Below are positions 30,487-41,046 of a DNA stretch of 64,000 nt, piece after piece (position 1 is the stretch's first letter; each line of letters begins with the position of its first letter). Under the pieces are notes generated by a model. That model made no database searches. It saw nothing but the letters and a program-made list of their open reading frames with translations, and was not told the DNA's origin. The DNA is from Sporolactobacillus shoreicorticis (GTDB taxonomy: Bacteria; Bacillota; Bacilli; Bacillales; Sporolactobacillaceae): the NCBI RefSeq assembly GCF_024125445.1, contig NZ_JAMXWM010000004.1:62001-126000 (forward strand). The letters run 5' to 3'. Both the position numbers and the translations under genes were made by a program.

Positions 30487-31674
30487 ATGGCAAAGAAAAC
30501 CGTTAAAGACATTGACGTTAAAGGTAAGAAAGTTTTTGTCCGCGTTGACTTTAATGTTCCGCTAAGCGGCACAACGGTTACGGATGACACACGTATCCGT
30601 GCGGCACTCCCAACCATTAACTACTTAATTGAAAATGGCGCGAAAATCATTCTCGCTTCTCATCTTGGTCGTCCGACGGCTGAAGACAAGGATTCCTTCA
30701 AAATGGATCCTGTCGCAAAACGCTTGAGCGAACTGCTTGGCAAACCGGTTGCAAAGACGGATGAAGTCGTTGGACCGGAAGTTGATGCAGCCGTTGCAAA
30801 ATTAAACGAAGGCGATGTCGTTCTTCTTGAAAATGTTCGTTTTGAAAAAGGTGAAAAGAAGAATGATCCGGAACTTGCGAAAGCATTTGCTGCTCTTGCC
30901 GATGTTTATGTGAACGACGCGTTTGGTTCTGCACACCGCGCACATGCATCGACAGCAGGCATCGCTGAATACCTCCCTGCCGTTGCAGGCTTTCTACTCG
31001 AAAAGGAACTGAAGATTCTTGGTGCTTCTCTGGAAAATCCGAAACATCCGTTCACTGCGATCATCGGCGGTGCGAAAGTAACCGACAAAATCGGCGTGAT
31101 CGAAAATCTGCTTGATAAAGTAGATACTCTGATCGTCGGTGGTGGACTTTCTTACACGTTTGTTAAGGCTCAGGGCTACGAAATCGGCAAGTCTTTGCTT
31201 GACAAAGATAAGCTTGATCTCGCTAAGAAATTCCTTGCACTTGCAAAGGAAAAAGGCGTAAACTTCTTAACTCCTGTTGATACGGTCATCGCAGATGAAT
31301 TTTCTGAAACAGCCAACAAAGATGTTGTTGATATCGACAAAATGCCTAAAGGCTGGCTTGGCGTAGACATCGGACCGAAGACAGTTGCTCTGTATGCAGA
31401 TGCAATCAAAAAATCCAAACTTGTTGTTTGGAACGGACCAATGGGTATCTTCGAAATGGAACCTTATGCGAAGGGTACTGAAGCAGTCGCTAAGGCACTG
31501 GCCGAAGCAACGGACGCAACAACGATCATCGGCGGCGGCGATTCTGCTGCAGCTGTTGAGAAATTCCATCTTGCAGACAAAATGACGCACATCTCAACCG
31601 GTGGCGGCGCCTCTCTTGAACTCATGGAAGGCAAGGTACTTCCGGGTGTTGCCGCACTTGATGACGTTGAATAA
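30487..31674 (+). CDS. pgk: phosphoglycerate kinase
   Basis: Transfers phosphate from 1,3-bisphosphoglycerate to ADP in glycolysis. The 395-residue protein starts [20 protein letters not shown] and shows the substrate motif RVDFNVPL, the central RAHAST, and the nucleotide-binding GGGDSAAAV near the C-terminus. The ATG at 30487 is chosen over a GTG at 30469, which lies in the ribosome-site area. Second enzyme gene of the operon. Confidence 0.97.
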   Translation: MAKKTVKDIDVKGKKVFVRVDFNVPLSGTTVTDDTRIRAALPTINYLIENGAKIILASHLGRPTAEDKDSFKMDPVAKRLSELLGKPVAKTDEVVGPEVDAAVAKLNEGDVVLLENVRFEKGEKKNDPELAKAFAALADVYVNDAFGSAHRAHASTAGIAEYLPAVAGFLLEKELKILGASLENPKHPFTAIIGGAKVTDKIGVIENLLDKVDTLIVGGGLSYTFVKAQGYEIGKSLLDKDKLDLAKKFLALAKEKGVNFLTPVDTVIADEFSETANKDVVDIDKMPKGWLGVDIGPKTVALYADAIKKSKLVVWNGPMGIFEMEPYAKGTEAVAKALAEATDATTIIGGGDSAAAVEKFHLADKMTHISTGGGASLELMEGKVLPGVAALDDVE

Positions 31675-31726
31675 ATCTGGACAAGATCATTAAGAACGAA
31701 CCGCAAGAAAGGGTAGGTGTTCCAAC

Positions 31727-32488
31727 ATGTCACGTAAACCGATTATTGCCGGAAACTGGAAAATGAACAAAACAGTTAAGGAAGCACACGAATTTGTTGA
31801 AGCAGTTAAGGACAAGGTTCCTTCTGCCGAACTCGTTGATTCTGTTGTTGCCGCTCCTTTTCTTGCCTTGGACCGCATTGTTGCGGACGCAAAAGGCTCA
31901 GATCTGAAGATTAGTGCTGAGAATGTTCATTTTGAAGAATCTGGTGCATTTACCGGTGAAGTCAGTCCGGTTATGCTTGAAGATCTAGGCGTTCAGTATA
32001 CGATCATCGGCCACTCTGAACGGAGAGCGATGTTTGCCGAAACGGACGAAACAGTTAACAAAAAGGTGCTTGCATCCTTTGCACATAACCTTGTTCCGAT
32101 TGTCTGCGTTGGTGAAACGTTGGACGAACGTGAAGGCGGCAAATGGCAATCCGTTGTCAAGAACCAAGTAACCAAAGCATTTGCAGGTGTTCCAAGCGAT
32201 CAGGCCTCCGACGTTGTTGTCGCTTATGAACCAATCTGGGCGATCGGCACAGGTAAATCTGCTTCTGATGAAGATGCGAACGAAGTTTGCGCTTATATTC
32301 GTGCAACCATTGCAGATCTATATGATGAAGCAACGGCTGCAAAAGTTCGTATTCAATACGGCGGCAGTGTAAAACCGGCAACAATCGCCGGACTGCTCGC
32401 TCAGTCGGATATCGATGGTGCACTTGTCGGCGGTGCCAGCCTGCAGCCTGAATCATTCCTCGCTCTGCTTGACGCAGTAAAAGGCTGA
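31727..32488 (+). CDS. tpiA: triosephosphate isomerase
   Basis: Interconverts dihydroxyacetone phosphate and glyceraldehyde-3-phosphate. The 253-residue protein has the N-terminal GNWKMNK, the catalytic histidine in IIGHSERR, and the catalytic glutamate in [16 protein letters not shown]. In Bacillus the next gene is pgm; here eno follows after 123 bases. Confidence 0.97.
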   Translation: MSRKPIIAGNWKMNKTVKEAHEFVEAVKDKVPSAELVDSVVAAPFLALDRIVADAKGSDLKISAENVHFEESGAFTGEVSPVMLEDLGVQYTIIGHSERRAMFAETDETVNKKVLASFAHNLVPIVCVGETLDEREGGKWQSVVKNQVTKAFAGVPSDQASDVVVAYEPIWAIGTGKSASDEDANEVCAYIRATIADLYDEATAAKVRIQYGGSVKPATIAGLLAQSDIDGALVGGASLQPESFLALLDAVKG

Positions 32489-32611
32489 TTTTCAGGAACA
32501 GTTTTATAAAATACAATGATGCGTGAAGTCGTTCGTTATCGTCCGGACATAACGATTGATTTTAGACGCACCAACTATATAAATTTATATGAGGATAAGG
32601 AGAGATAATGA

Positions 32612-33895
<1,284 letters not shown>

Positions 33896-33924
33896 AATCG
33901 ATTCTAATTGAAGAATTTTAAGTC

Positions 33925-33964
33925 AAAGAACAGGATCCATAATTTATGGACCTGTTCTTTTTGT
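33925..33964 (+). terminator. intrinsic terminator of the glycolytic operon
   Basis: AAAGAACAGG pairs with CCTGTTCTTT, followed by T-rich sequence, just after eno. Confidence 0.9.
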
Positions 33965-34022
33965 TACAGGTAAAGAAAGTTTGGCTTGTTGGTACGTTCA
34001 GGCAAGCACCAATTCTGAGAAA

Positions 34023-34099
34023 TAGACGGAAAAATTCCGTTTAATTAGAAAATGAATGAAAAAACCGCGTAAATAAACGGAGAAACTCCGCTTATTTTT
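34023..34099. repeat. paired imperfect palindromic repeats
   Basis: Two related copies: ATAGACGGAAAAATTCCGTT (from 34023) and ATAAACGGAGAAACTCCGCT (from 34073). Each is a short palindrome (ACGGA...TCCGT or ACGGA...TCCGC). They occupy a gene-free gap. Confidence 0.55.
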
Positions 34100-34194
34100 C
34101 TCGTTACTTAATGAAACAGAAAAGTTTGTTCAAGCACAAGGTTGATGATTTAAAACCGCATTTGGAGCAAAGGAGCTTTCTAACTAATGGGTCT

Positions 34195-34336
34195 TTCGCT
34201 AAATGCGCATACATCCTGTAAGCAACGCGAAAGCCATCACATCCTGTGAAAGTACGTCCTGCACGCAACGCGAAAGTCATCGCATTCTGCAGAAGTAAGG
34301 ACCAGACGTTTTTTGCCCGATTTTTTGAAGCAGAAC
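34195..34336. repeat. degenerate intergenic repeat ending in a shared terminator-like motif
   Basis: CAACGCGAAAG occurs twice (about 34218 and 34267), each followed by CCATCACATCCTG or TCATCGCATTCTG. The block ends with GGACC...CGTTTTTTGCCCG, almost the same as the end of the element at 14640-14820. No coding function is visible. Confidence 0.5.
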
Positions 34337-34339
34337 AAC

Positions 34340-34366
34340 AGACCAAGTCCGTAAAGAGCTTGGTCT
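34340..34366. terminator. hairpin after the transporter operon
   Basis: AGACCAAG and CTTGGTCT form an 8-bp stem downstream of the minus-strand operon. The tail is not T-rich, so the call is weak. Confidence 0.4.
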
Positions 34367-34388
34367 ATCTTAATAGGTGCTTTGTTAG

Positions 34389-35000
34389 TTAGTTCGGTGA
34401 CTTATGAAGATGATCGGTCATGTTTAGAGAAATAATGCGCCAGTTCGGGTCATGATAGCGAAATGTACTCACCGAGGTATTGTTGAGTCTGAGCCTCCCA
34501 GTACCGTTCCTTCCTTTTGTCAGGTAGTGAATGAAGCAGTTGATGACCCCTCCATGACAGACGATGACAATATTTCTGTTGCTTTCTCGTTTCATAATTT
34601 GCGTAATCTGTTGAACTGTTCGTGATTGCAGATCCTCGAGACTTTCCATTTCGTAGCGCATGACTTGCCGCCAATTAACGGCATAATCCGGAACAAGCGC
34701 TGAAACTTCGTCCAAGGGTTTTGCTTCAAGCGTTCCATAAAAACGTTCCCTGAGTCGATTTGTCACGTTGACTCTTTCAATATTAGCTGTCCTGGCAATT
34801 ATCTTTGCGGTTTCATACGCTCTGCTGAGATCACTGGAGTAAATCGCGTCCGGCTTTGTCTCCTGCAAATGTTCGGCGAGCGTGAGCGCTTGATACAGTC
34901 CGTTTTCACTCAATGGGATGTCTTGCTGCCCCTGAAGAATTTTTTTCTGATTCCATATGGTTTCACCGTGGCGTATTAAATATAAATTCTGTCTAATCAT
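34389..35000 (-). CDS. histidine phosphatase family protein
   Basis: A 203-residue member of the phosphoglycerate mutase-like/histidine phosphatase superfamily. The catalytic RHGET is at residues 10-14, with the downstream VCHGGVI supplying the second histidine. It is the last gene of a four-gene operon, overlapping the permease gene by four bases, so its substrate is probably linked to the imported phosphorus compound. I do not call it glycolytic phosphoglycerate mutase: it lacks the length and the operon context. The true substrate is unknown. Confidence 0.8.
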   Translation of the reverse strand: MIRQNLYLIRHGETIWNQKKILQGQQDIPLSENGLYQALTLAEHLQETKPDAIYSSDLSRAYETAKIIARTANIERVNVTNRLRERFYGTLEAKPLDEVSALVPDYAVNWRQVMRYEMESLEDLQSRTVQQITQIMKRESNRNIVIVCHGGVINCFIHYLTKGRNGTGRLRLNNTSVSTFRYHDPNWRIISLNMTDHLHKSPN

Positions 35001-35797
35001 AGCAAGAATCGTTTCCTAATCCTCCCCGAAGTGTATTCAACAACAACAACGACCATAAATATGATCAAAATAATTGTGAATGCTTCATCATATTTCATTA
35101 AACTCATGGCGGTCGACAGTTCAATGCCGATACCGCCCGCGCCGACGAGACCGAGAATGACCGCTGAGCGAACGGCTTTTTCAACCGAAAACAGGCTTGT
35201 GGCAACAAATGACGGAAAACAAACAGGAATGACCATACTTGCATATACACCGAATTTGCCTGCACCGGTAGAACTCATGGCATCCAGAGAGCCTCGATCA
35301 ACCTCTTCAATCCGCTCGGAAAAAAAGCGGGCGCAAAAGGCAATCGTATCAATAACAATTGTAAAAATACCGGCTAAGGGACCTAAACCAACGGATATGA
35401 TAAAAATCAATGCCCAGACAAGATCCGGAATGGTTCGCATTAATGTCACAATGCTTCGCAGCACACTGCTGATTAGCGGATGCGGTGTCGTATTTTTTGA
35501 AATCAATAAAGCGACTGGCAGACTGAGCAGAACACCAATGACGGTACCAACAATGGCCATCTGAAAGGTTTCAATCATGGCTCGCAGAATAATCGGCAGT
35601 CGTGATAAATTTGGAGGAAACGAGCTGGATAAGAAGCGGCCCATATTGCCTATTCCCGCAATCATTCGTTCAAGGCTTATTTCTGAGACAAGCAGCCCTT
35701 GCAGGAAAAAAGCGAGAAAGAAAATTGACAGCAGCCAAGTCCATAAGGATGGTTTTTTAAATCGAGGCGGCATTTGTTGTAACAATGACTTAGTCAT
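34997..35797 (-). CDS. phnE: phosphonate-type ABC transporter permease
   Basis: A 266-residue permease with about six membrane segments and the binding-protein-dependent transport motif (SSTGAGKFGVYASMVIP region, residues about 175-195). It belongs to the PhnE family that imports phosphonates, phosphite or related oxyanions. It overlaps phnC upstream and the phosphatase downstream by four bases each. Substrate cannot be told from sequence alone. Confidence 0.87.
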   Translation of the reverse strand: MTKSLLQQMPPRFKKPSLWTWLLSIFFLAFFLQGLLVSEISLERMIAGIGNMGRFLSSSFPPNLSRLPIILRAMIETFQMAIVGTVIGVLLSLPVALLISKNTTPHPLISSVLRSIVTLMRTIPDLVWALIFIISVGLGPLAGIFTIVIDTIAFCARFFSERIEEVDRGSLDAMSSTGAGKFGVYASMVIPVCFPSFVATSLFSVEKAVRSAVILGLVGAGGIGIELSTAMSLMKYDEAFTIILIIFMVVVVVEYTSGRIRKRFLL

Positions 35798-36582
35798 GCT
35801 TGAGCTCCCCTCTTGGCCGTTTGTATTTTGGCATTCTCATAAATCCAATTTAATTGAGCTGAATTCAAATCCTTATTTCTTCGATCCATGATGATTTCTC
35901 CGTCTCTCAGCGCAATAAGCCGCTCTGCGTAATTGATCGCCAGATCAAGCTGGTGTAGTGTACAGATCATGGTCAATTTTTTTTCACGAACAATTTCAAG
36001 TAATAGCTGCATGATTTCGATACCTGCTTTAGGGTCGAGACTGGCTACTGGCTCGTCTGCAAGGACAATCTCAGGATCTTGCATGAGCATGCGTGCGATT
36101 GCCACCTTTTGCTGCTGACCTCCGGATAGCTGACCGGCGCGTCGTGCCGCCAGATGACTTAGGCCAACGCGATCTAAGCAGGCCATTGCTTTCATACGCT
36201 CGCTTTGAGCGGCAAGAGGAGCGAAGGATGGAAAGATTAAAGGCAATCTCCCGAGCGCCCCAAACAGTACATTTTGAAAGACACTTAAATTTTCAACCAG
36301 ATGAAAATTCTGAAAGACAAATCCTATTTTTCTGCGGAGCGCACGTAATTGTTTTTTATTCAGCATTTGCATGTTGGTCTCTTGAAAAATTACGGTACCA
36401 TTCGTCACAGGTTCAAATTGGGTCAGTGTACGTAGTAGGGTTGATTTGCCTGAGCCATTATGTCCAAGCAAAATAATCGCTTCACCTTCTTGCGCGCGAA
36501 AGGATATATTTTTCAAGGCCTGCGTTCCGGATGAGTAGGTTTTACTGACATTCTGAAATTCAATGATTGCGCGATCTGTCAT
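35794..36582 (-). CDS. phnC: phosphonate-type ABC transporter ATP-binding protein
   Basis: A 262-residue ABC ATPase of the PhnC family. Walker A is GHNGSGKST (about residue 40), the signature is LSGGQQQKVAIAR and Walker B is IVLADEP. It energises the PhnE permease. Start and stop both overlap their neighbours by four bases, so the operon is tightly coupled. Confidence 0.88.
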   Translation of the reverse strand: MTDRAIIEFQNVSKTYSSGTQALKNISFRAQEGEAIILLGHNGSGKSTLLRTLTQFEPVTNGTVIFQETNMQMLNKKQLRALRRKIGFVFQNFHLVENLSVFQNVLFGALGRLPLIFPSFAPLAAQSERMKAMACLDRVGLSHLAARRAGQLSGGQQQKVAIARMLMQDPEIVLADEPVASLDPKAGIEIMQLLLEIVREKKLTMICTLHQLDLAINYAERLIALRDGEIIMDRRNKDLNSAQLNWIYENAKIQTAKRGAQA

Positions 36583-37481
36583 GATTTCACGTCCATGCCG
36601 AGCGCCTTAAATGTGCTGCGGACGGAGTCATAATCGGAGTCAACCACATCAATTAATTTGGATTGTTTGTAAATGTCATGCTCACCTGTAATCAGCATAC
36701 TTTTAAGTAATTTTTCTTGATTATCCAGCATCTGTTTTTTCAATTTGGTAATATAGCTGTCCGAAAGCTTTGCGCTGGCGACAAACAAGTCATTCGGCAG
36801 ATCTTCGCTTTCTTCGAGAATGCGGTATTTCCCTTTTCCTTCTTTTTCTACCAGTTCATCATAACGTGTCTTAGCGGAAGCGAGTGCGTCGGTTTCTCCT
36901 GCCTTGAACGCTTCAACGAACGTTTCTCCCAACATGAGCAGCTTAACATCTTTATTAATATCGAGTCCGTGTTCCTGAAGCATATTTATTGGTCCAATAT
37001 GACCGCTTAGAGAACCGATGTCTTTCATTGCAACGTTCTTACCTTTTAAATCCTCAACTGATTTTATTTTGCTGTCAGCTTTAACAATGATTACGGAACG
37101 ATAGCCGGGACGTGTGATCGCAACGACTGGCTTCACGTCACTTTTTGCTTGCATGGTAACATAGTCACCACCTCCGGCAAGCACGAGGTCGACTTGATTA
37201 AATTCCATTGCTGTTGAGGCTGCGGTACGGCTGCTGATTGAAAAGAAGTCGACTTTTTTATTGGTTGCTTTTGACAAGGCTTCCTTGAAAGGACCGAATT
37301 CTCTTTTCAATTCTTCCATCCCTTCCGCGCCGGTATCAACAAAACGGATCTTACTTGGTTCATTCGTGTTTTGGGATTGGGCGGCGGATTTTGACGGTGA
37401 ATTCGATTGTGCGCTGCATCCGGAAAGGACGAGAATGAATAGGGCGAAAACAGCGGTAATTTTCTTAGTCAGTTTGTTCAT
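36579..37481 (-). CDS. phnD: phosphonate-type ABC transporter substrate-binding lipoprotein
   Basis: A 300-residue extracytoplasmic binding protein of the PhnD family. It starts with a lipoprotein signal peptide with lipobox LSGC (cysteine at about residue 22). The mature part has the PhnD-type motifs DLVLAGGGDYVTMQ and DIGSLSGHIGP. GGAGGGA precedes the ATG at 37481; the upstream frame start at 37499 lies in that site. First gene of the operon, divergent from a LysR gene. Confidence 0.87.
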   Translation of the reverse strand: MNKLTKKITAVFALFILVLSGCSAQSNSPSKSAAQSQNTNEPSKIRFVDTGAEGMEELKREFGPFKEALSKATNKKVDFFSISSRTAASTAMEFNQVDLVLAGGGDYVTMQAKSDVKPVVAITRPGYRSVIIVKADSKIKSVEDLKGKNVAMKDIGSLSGHIGPINMLQEHGLDINKDVKLLMLGETFVEAFKAGETDALASAKTRYDELVEKEGKGKYRILEESEDLPNDLFVASAKLSDSYITKLKKQMLDNQEKLLKSMLITGEHDIYKQSKLIDVVDSDYDSVRSTFKALGMDVKS

Positions 37482-37635
37482 GTTTTTTCTTCCCTCCATT
37501 GTTCATTTCTTTTTCAGTCTATCAAGAGGGTGTAAATGGATAATTAACATAATCTAAAGGAAAAGTTATGATTTAATAAATAGATTTTTTATATGGTATA
37601 GATATAATCAATAGTTTGAAAGGTGATTGTTGCTG

Positions 37636-38541
37636 ATGCTATCGATAAAACAATTGGAAATCGTTTTTTATTTGCAAAAAATAGGCACGGTTAGCGGCGT
37701 TGCTGATGAATTAGGGATCAAACAACCGACAGTGAGTTTTCATATGCAGAAAATCGAAAAATTTGCAGGAATTCCTTTATTTGAAAGCAGAAAGCGAAGA
37801 GTTTTTTTGACGAATGAAGGAAAAGTACTTTACCAATATGCAGCCGAAATTCTCGCATTAATTCATGAGGCAGAGCAGTCATTCATTGATTATAGAAAAT
37901 TTAAAAAAGGAAAGGTTCTGATTGGTGCAAGCAACACCGCAGCCAACTACTATCTGCCTGCTCATGTCAAAAATTTGAAGGCACATTTCCCGCTCGTTGA
38001 TCTAGCAATTGAAGTTCAGAATGCGCGTATGATCGTCGACAAGCTGAAAAATTATCAAGTGGATCTTGGAATCGTGATTAAAAATCAAATTAATGACCCG
38101 GATATCATGTCAATCATGCTGGCGCAGGAAACCGTTGGCATGGTTATGAGTCCGAAAAACCGTTTGGCCGGTCATGGAATCAGTGATCCGTCTTTGCTTC
38201 AAAACGAAACGATTATTCTAAGAGAATCGCATGCGAGCTCACGTATTTTCTTTGAAGAGTGGATCAAAAAATATAAAAGTCACACAAAAGTATCCGTTGA
38301 AATTGGAAGTACAGAGGCAATTAAACAAGCGGTACGGATGAATACCGGCATTTCCTTTCTGTCAAAGTTAGCTGTTAAAGATGAAATTGAGGAGGGGACA
38401 TTGATTTTTAAAGAAATTATTAATTATTCGCCAAAACGAGGCGTTTATTTGATTTATCATAAACATCGCCATATGACGCCGCTGCTGGAACAATTTATTC
38501 ATCATTTTGTTGAAAACGCGGCACGCAAAGTGGAACAGTGA
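37636..38541 (+). CDS. LysR family transcriptional regulator
   Basis: A 301-residue LysR protein: N-terminal helix-turn-helix (GTVSGVADELGIKQPTVSFH, about residues 16-35) and a C-terminal effector-binding domain. It is divergent from the phn-type operon with about 150 bases between starts, so it most likely controls that operon. AAAGGTGAT precedes the ATG at 37636; the annotated frame could begin slightly earlier at a TTG. The effector is unknown. Confidence 0.88.
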   Translation: MLSIKQLEIVFYLQKIGTVSGVADELGIKQPTVSFHMQKIEKFAGIPLFESRKRRVFLTNEGKVLYQYAAEILALIHEAEQSFIDYRKFKKGKVLIGASNTAANYYLPAHVKNLKAHFPLVDLAIEVQNARMIVDKLKNYQVDLGIVIKNQINDPDIMSIMLAQETVGMVMSPKNRLAGHGISDPSLLQNETIILRESHASSRIFFEEWIKKYKSHTKVSVEIGSTEAIKQAVRMNTGISFLSKLAVKDEIEEGTLIFKEIINYSPKRGVYLIYHKHRHMTPLLEQFIHHFVENAARKVEQ

Positions 38542-38639
38542 GTTGATAGGGCTAGTAAAGGAGCAGGTCCGTAATTTGCTGCAGTGCAGCAAACAAAAAA
38601 ATTGACCAATCGTCAGTAATCATGCGATGATCAAAATGA

Positions 38640-38663
38640 ACATTGTGCGTTAAGTCACAATGT
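38640..38663. promoter_or_regulatory. inverted repeat upstream of tatA
   Basis: ACATTGTG and CACAATGT, 8-bp arms with an 8-base spacer, 38 bases before tatA. It looks like an operator or a small hairpin. The upstream TTTGCTGCA-G-TGCAGCAAA (about 38577-38595) is another perfect palindrome. Confidence 0.4.
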
Positions 38664-38700
38664 AACAAATAAAAGATTTGACAATAAAGAGGTGTGTGTC

Positions 38701-38919
38701 ATGTTTCAAAATATTGGTATACCCGGTCTTATTTTAATTTTGGTAATTGCGCTTGTCATTTTCGGTCCGTCTAAGCTCCCTGAGATCGGAAAGTCGTTTG
38801 GAAAGACGTTGAAGGAGTTTAAAAAAGCAACACAAGGACTTAGTGATGATGAAACGGATCAGCACAATAAAAACATCATTTCTGACGCGGAGAAGGCTAG
38901 CAGTGGGAAAAAGAACTAA
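38701..38919 (+). CDS. tatA: twin-arginine translocase subunit TatA
   Basis: TatA forms the pore of the twin-arginine pathway, which exports folded proteins. The 72-residue protein has one N-terminal membrane helix ([23 protein letters not shown]) with the FGPSKLPE hinge, an amphipathic helix ([15 protein letters not shown]) and a charged tail. The ATG at 38701 follows AAAGAGGTG; an earlier frame start at 38692 does not. Together with tatC it makes a minimal Tat system as in Bacillus. Confidence 0.95.
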   Translation: MFQNIGIPGLILILVIALVIFGPSKLPEIGKSFGKTLKEFKKATQGLSDDETDQHNKNIISDAEKASSGKKN

Positions 38920-38933
38920 GGAATGGTAACCCA

Positions 38934-39656
38934 ATGACTGAAAAAAACATGCCGCTTATGGACCATTTCAATGAGTTGCGAAAACGAATCATATCTATTT
39001 TCGTTGTTTTTGTCTTAAGTGCTGCTGTTATGCTTTTTTTTACAAAAAACTTTTATATTTGGCTTGTTAGTGATTTGGGTCTTTCTAATAAACTGGCTGT
39101 GCTCGGGCCAACAGATATTGTCGGTGTTTATTTTTTGATCGCCGGCGTTACCGCAATTGCTGTGACGATTCCGTTTGCAGCGTGGCAGCTTTGGCTGTTC
39201 GTAGCTCCGGCGTTGACTGAGAAAGAGCGTAAATTGACGCTTTCTTACATACCGGCAATTTTTTTACTGTTCATAGCCGGGATCATTTTCGGCTATGAAA
39301 TTGTATTTCCGAACATTCTTCATTTTCTTCTTGGTATGAACAATGGTATGTTTCACATGCTTTTTACAACGGATCGCTATTTTCGTTTTATGATTAACGT
39401 CGTTCTTCCTTTCGGTGTTTTGTTTGAGCTGCCGGTGATCGTAGTGTTTCTGACTAATTTGGGTATACTGACGCCAGTGCTTATGAAAAAAATGCGCAGG
39501 ATTGCCTATTTTGTGCTGATTGTCATTGGTGTCGTTCTGTCGCCACCGGATTTTGTCTCTGATACGGTCATGTCAATTCCGCTCCTGCTTCTCTATGAGA
39601 TCTGCGTGACGGTTGCTAAAGTGACCTATAAGCGGAAAGCAAAGAAGAATAGGTAA
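38934..39656 (+). CDS. tatC: twin-arginine translocase subunit TatC
   Basis: TatC recognises the twin-arginine signal. The 240-residue protein has six membrane segments and the family motifs MDHFNELRKRI near the N-terminus and FAAWQLWLFVAPALTEKER in the centre. It starts 14 bases after tatA, so the two are cotranscribed. Confidence 0.96.
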   Translation: MTEKNMPLMDHFNELRKRIISIFVVFVLSAAVMLFFTKNFYIWLVSDLGLSNKLAVLGPTDIVGVYFLIAGVTAIAVTIPFAAWQLWLFVAPALTEKERKLTLSYIPAIFLLFIAGIIFGYEIVFPNILHFLLGMNNGMFHMLFTTDRYFRFMINVVLPFGVLFELPVIVVFLTNLGILTPVLMKKMRRIAYFVLIVIGVVLSPPDFVSDTVMSIPLLLLYEICVTVAKVTYKRKAKKNR

Positions 39657-39782
39657 GACAGCAGATCGCGAATGAGCAGGGGTTAAAAATCGTTTGCGGC
39701 CGGTTGCTCTTGGCACGCCCGTATGGTACATTAGACGTAATGACTGAATGAACGTTGATTCGAAGATAAGGGGTATACGTCA

Positions 39783-40016
39783 ATGCATACATTTTTGTTA
39801 ACGATTATGATTATTTCAGCTGTTATCGTTATTGCACTTGTTTTGATTCAAAGAAGTCAGGGCGACGGTCTATCCGAAGCAATTACCGGTGGAGCTGAAC
39901 AATTATTCAGCAAGCAAAAGGCGAGAGGGATTGAAGTCGGCATTAAACGGCTGACGATTTTCTTCTCAATCGTCTTTTTTGCCTGCGCGTTTTTGATTGG
40001 CTACTATTTTAAATAA
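39783..40016 (+). CDS. secG: preprotein translocase subunit SecG
   Basis: A 77-residue SecG with two membrane segments (about 2-21 and 55-76) and the conserved VLIQRSQGDGLSEAITGG between them. SecG aids SecYE-dependent export. It precedes est and rnr, as in B. subtilis. A terminator follows. Confidence 0.92.
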   Translation: MHTFLLTIMIISAVIVIALVLIQRSQGDGLSEAITGGAEQLFSKQKARGIEVGIKRLTIFFSIVFFACAFLIGYYFK

Positions 40017-40030
40017 TGTTAGTCGTGTCA

Positions 40031-40058
40031 AACCGGAGCGGATACTCCGGTTTTTGTT
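40031..40058 (+). terminator. intrinsic terminator after secG
   Basis: AACCGGAG pairs with CTCCGGTT, followed by TTTGTTTT. A TATAAT at 40129-40134 in the following gap may start est-rnr transcription. Confidence 0.85.
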
Positions 40059-40277
40059 TTAAGCGCGGGGGCAAACTTGTTTGGTTAAAAACTTCCGGTT
40101 TCCTTTAGACCTGACCAAAGATATAGCGTATAATGTACCTTGGAAGAAGATGCCTATTTCAGAATAGAAGCCTGTTTATGGATGACTTGCACGGTTCAAA
40201 TGAATTTGCGAGAATCAAGAGCAGGATTTGCATGAAATGAGGCCAAAGCGGATTTTTTGTTTGGGGGATGAGGAAGG

Positions 40278-41027
40278 ATGGAATTACAACGTCCAAAACC
40301 ATTTTTCCTTGAATCCGGACTGCGTGCTGTGCTGCTGCTGCATGGATTTACGGGTAATTCGATTGATGTCCGGCAGCTCGGACGCTACTTGAATCAGCGC
40401 GGGTACACCTGTTGCGGGCCGATTTATCCAGGACACGGCGGTCCTCCGGAAGAATTGCTCGAAACAGGGCCAAAAGCGTGGTGGCAGGAGGTGTGCTCCG
40501 CTGTTGATCGTTTGCAAAGAAGCGGCTATTCCGAGTTCGCGGTCTGCGGACTTTCATTAGGCGGGGTATTTTCACTCAAATGTGGATACACTTTCTCAGT
40601 GAAGGGTATTGTTCCAATGTGCGCTCCTGCTTATTCCGCGATGCGTGATCGCTTGATGGCCGGTACGACCGCGTATGCGCGCAGGTACAAGCAATATCAG
40701 GGGAAGAGCGATAAGGAAATAACTGCCGAATTGCAGACGTTCAGACGTCACATTCCGGCGGTGCTGGATCAATTGTCTGCGCTTATTGACCATGTTAGAG
40801 AAAACAGCCGCAAAATTATTGCTCCCGCACTGATTGTTCAGGCGCAAAAGGATGAAATGATCAACCCGGAAAGCGCACACTACTATTATGATTCCATTCA
40901 TTCTGCAAACAAGCAATTAAAGTGGTACGAAAATTCAACACACGTGATTACGTTAGGAACAGAGAAAGTGCAGCTGCACCAGGATATCTATGCGTTTCTT
41001 GAAAGCCTAGATTGGTCTGTTTCCTAA
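40278..41027 (+). CDS. est: carboxylesterase (Est30 family)
   Basis: A 249-residue alpha/beta hydrolase of the Est30/YvaK family, acting on short-chain esters. The nucleophile is in GLSLGG (Ser about 93), the acid in QAQKDEMI and the histidine in NSTHVIT. The oxyanion motif HGFTGN is near residue 22. The natural substrate in the cell is unknown. It lies between secG and rnr as in Bacillus. Confidence 0.92.
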   Translation: MELQRPKPFFLESGLRAVLLLHGFTGNSIDVRQLGRYLNQRGYTCCGPIYPGHGGPPEELLETGPKAWWQEVCSAVDRLQRSGYSEFAVCGLSLGGVFSLKCGYTFSVKGIVPMCAPAYSAMRDRLMAGTTAYARRYKQYQGKSDKEITAELQTFRRHIPAVLDQLSALIDHVRENSRKIIAPALIVQAQKDEMINPESAHYYYDSIHSANKQLKWYENSTHVITLGTEKVQLHQDIYAFLESLDWSVS

Positions 41028-41046
41028 GTATAGGGAGGTTAACGAC

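Noticed and set aside
34389-35000. Glycolytic phosphoglycerate mutase replacing pgm
   Set aside because: The gene overlaps a transporter operon and is a general histidine phosphatase; no evidence links it to glycolysis.
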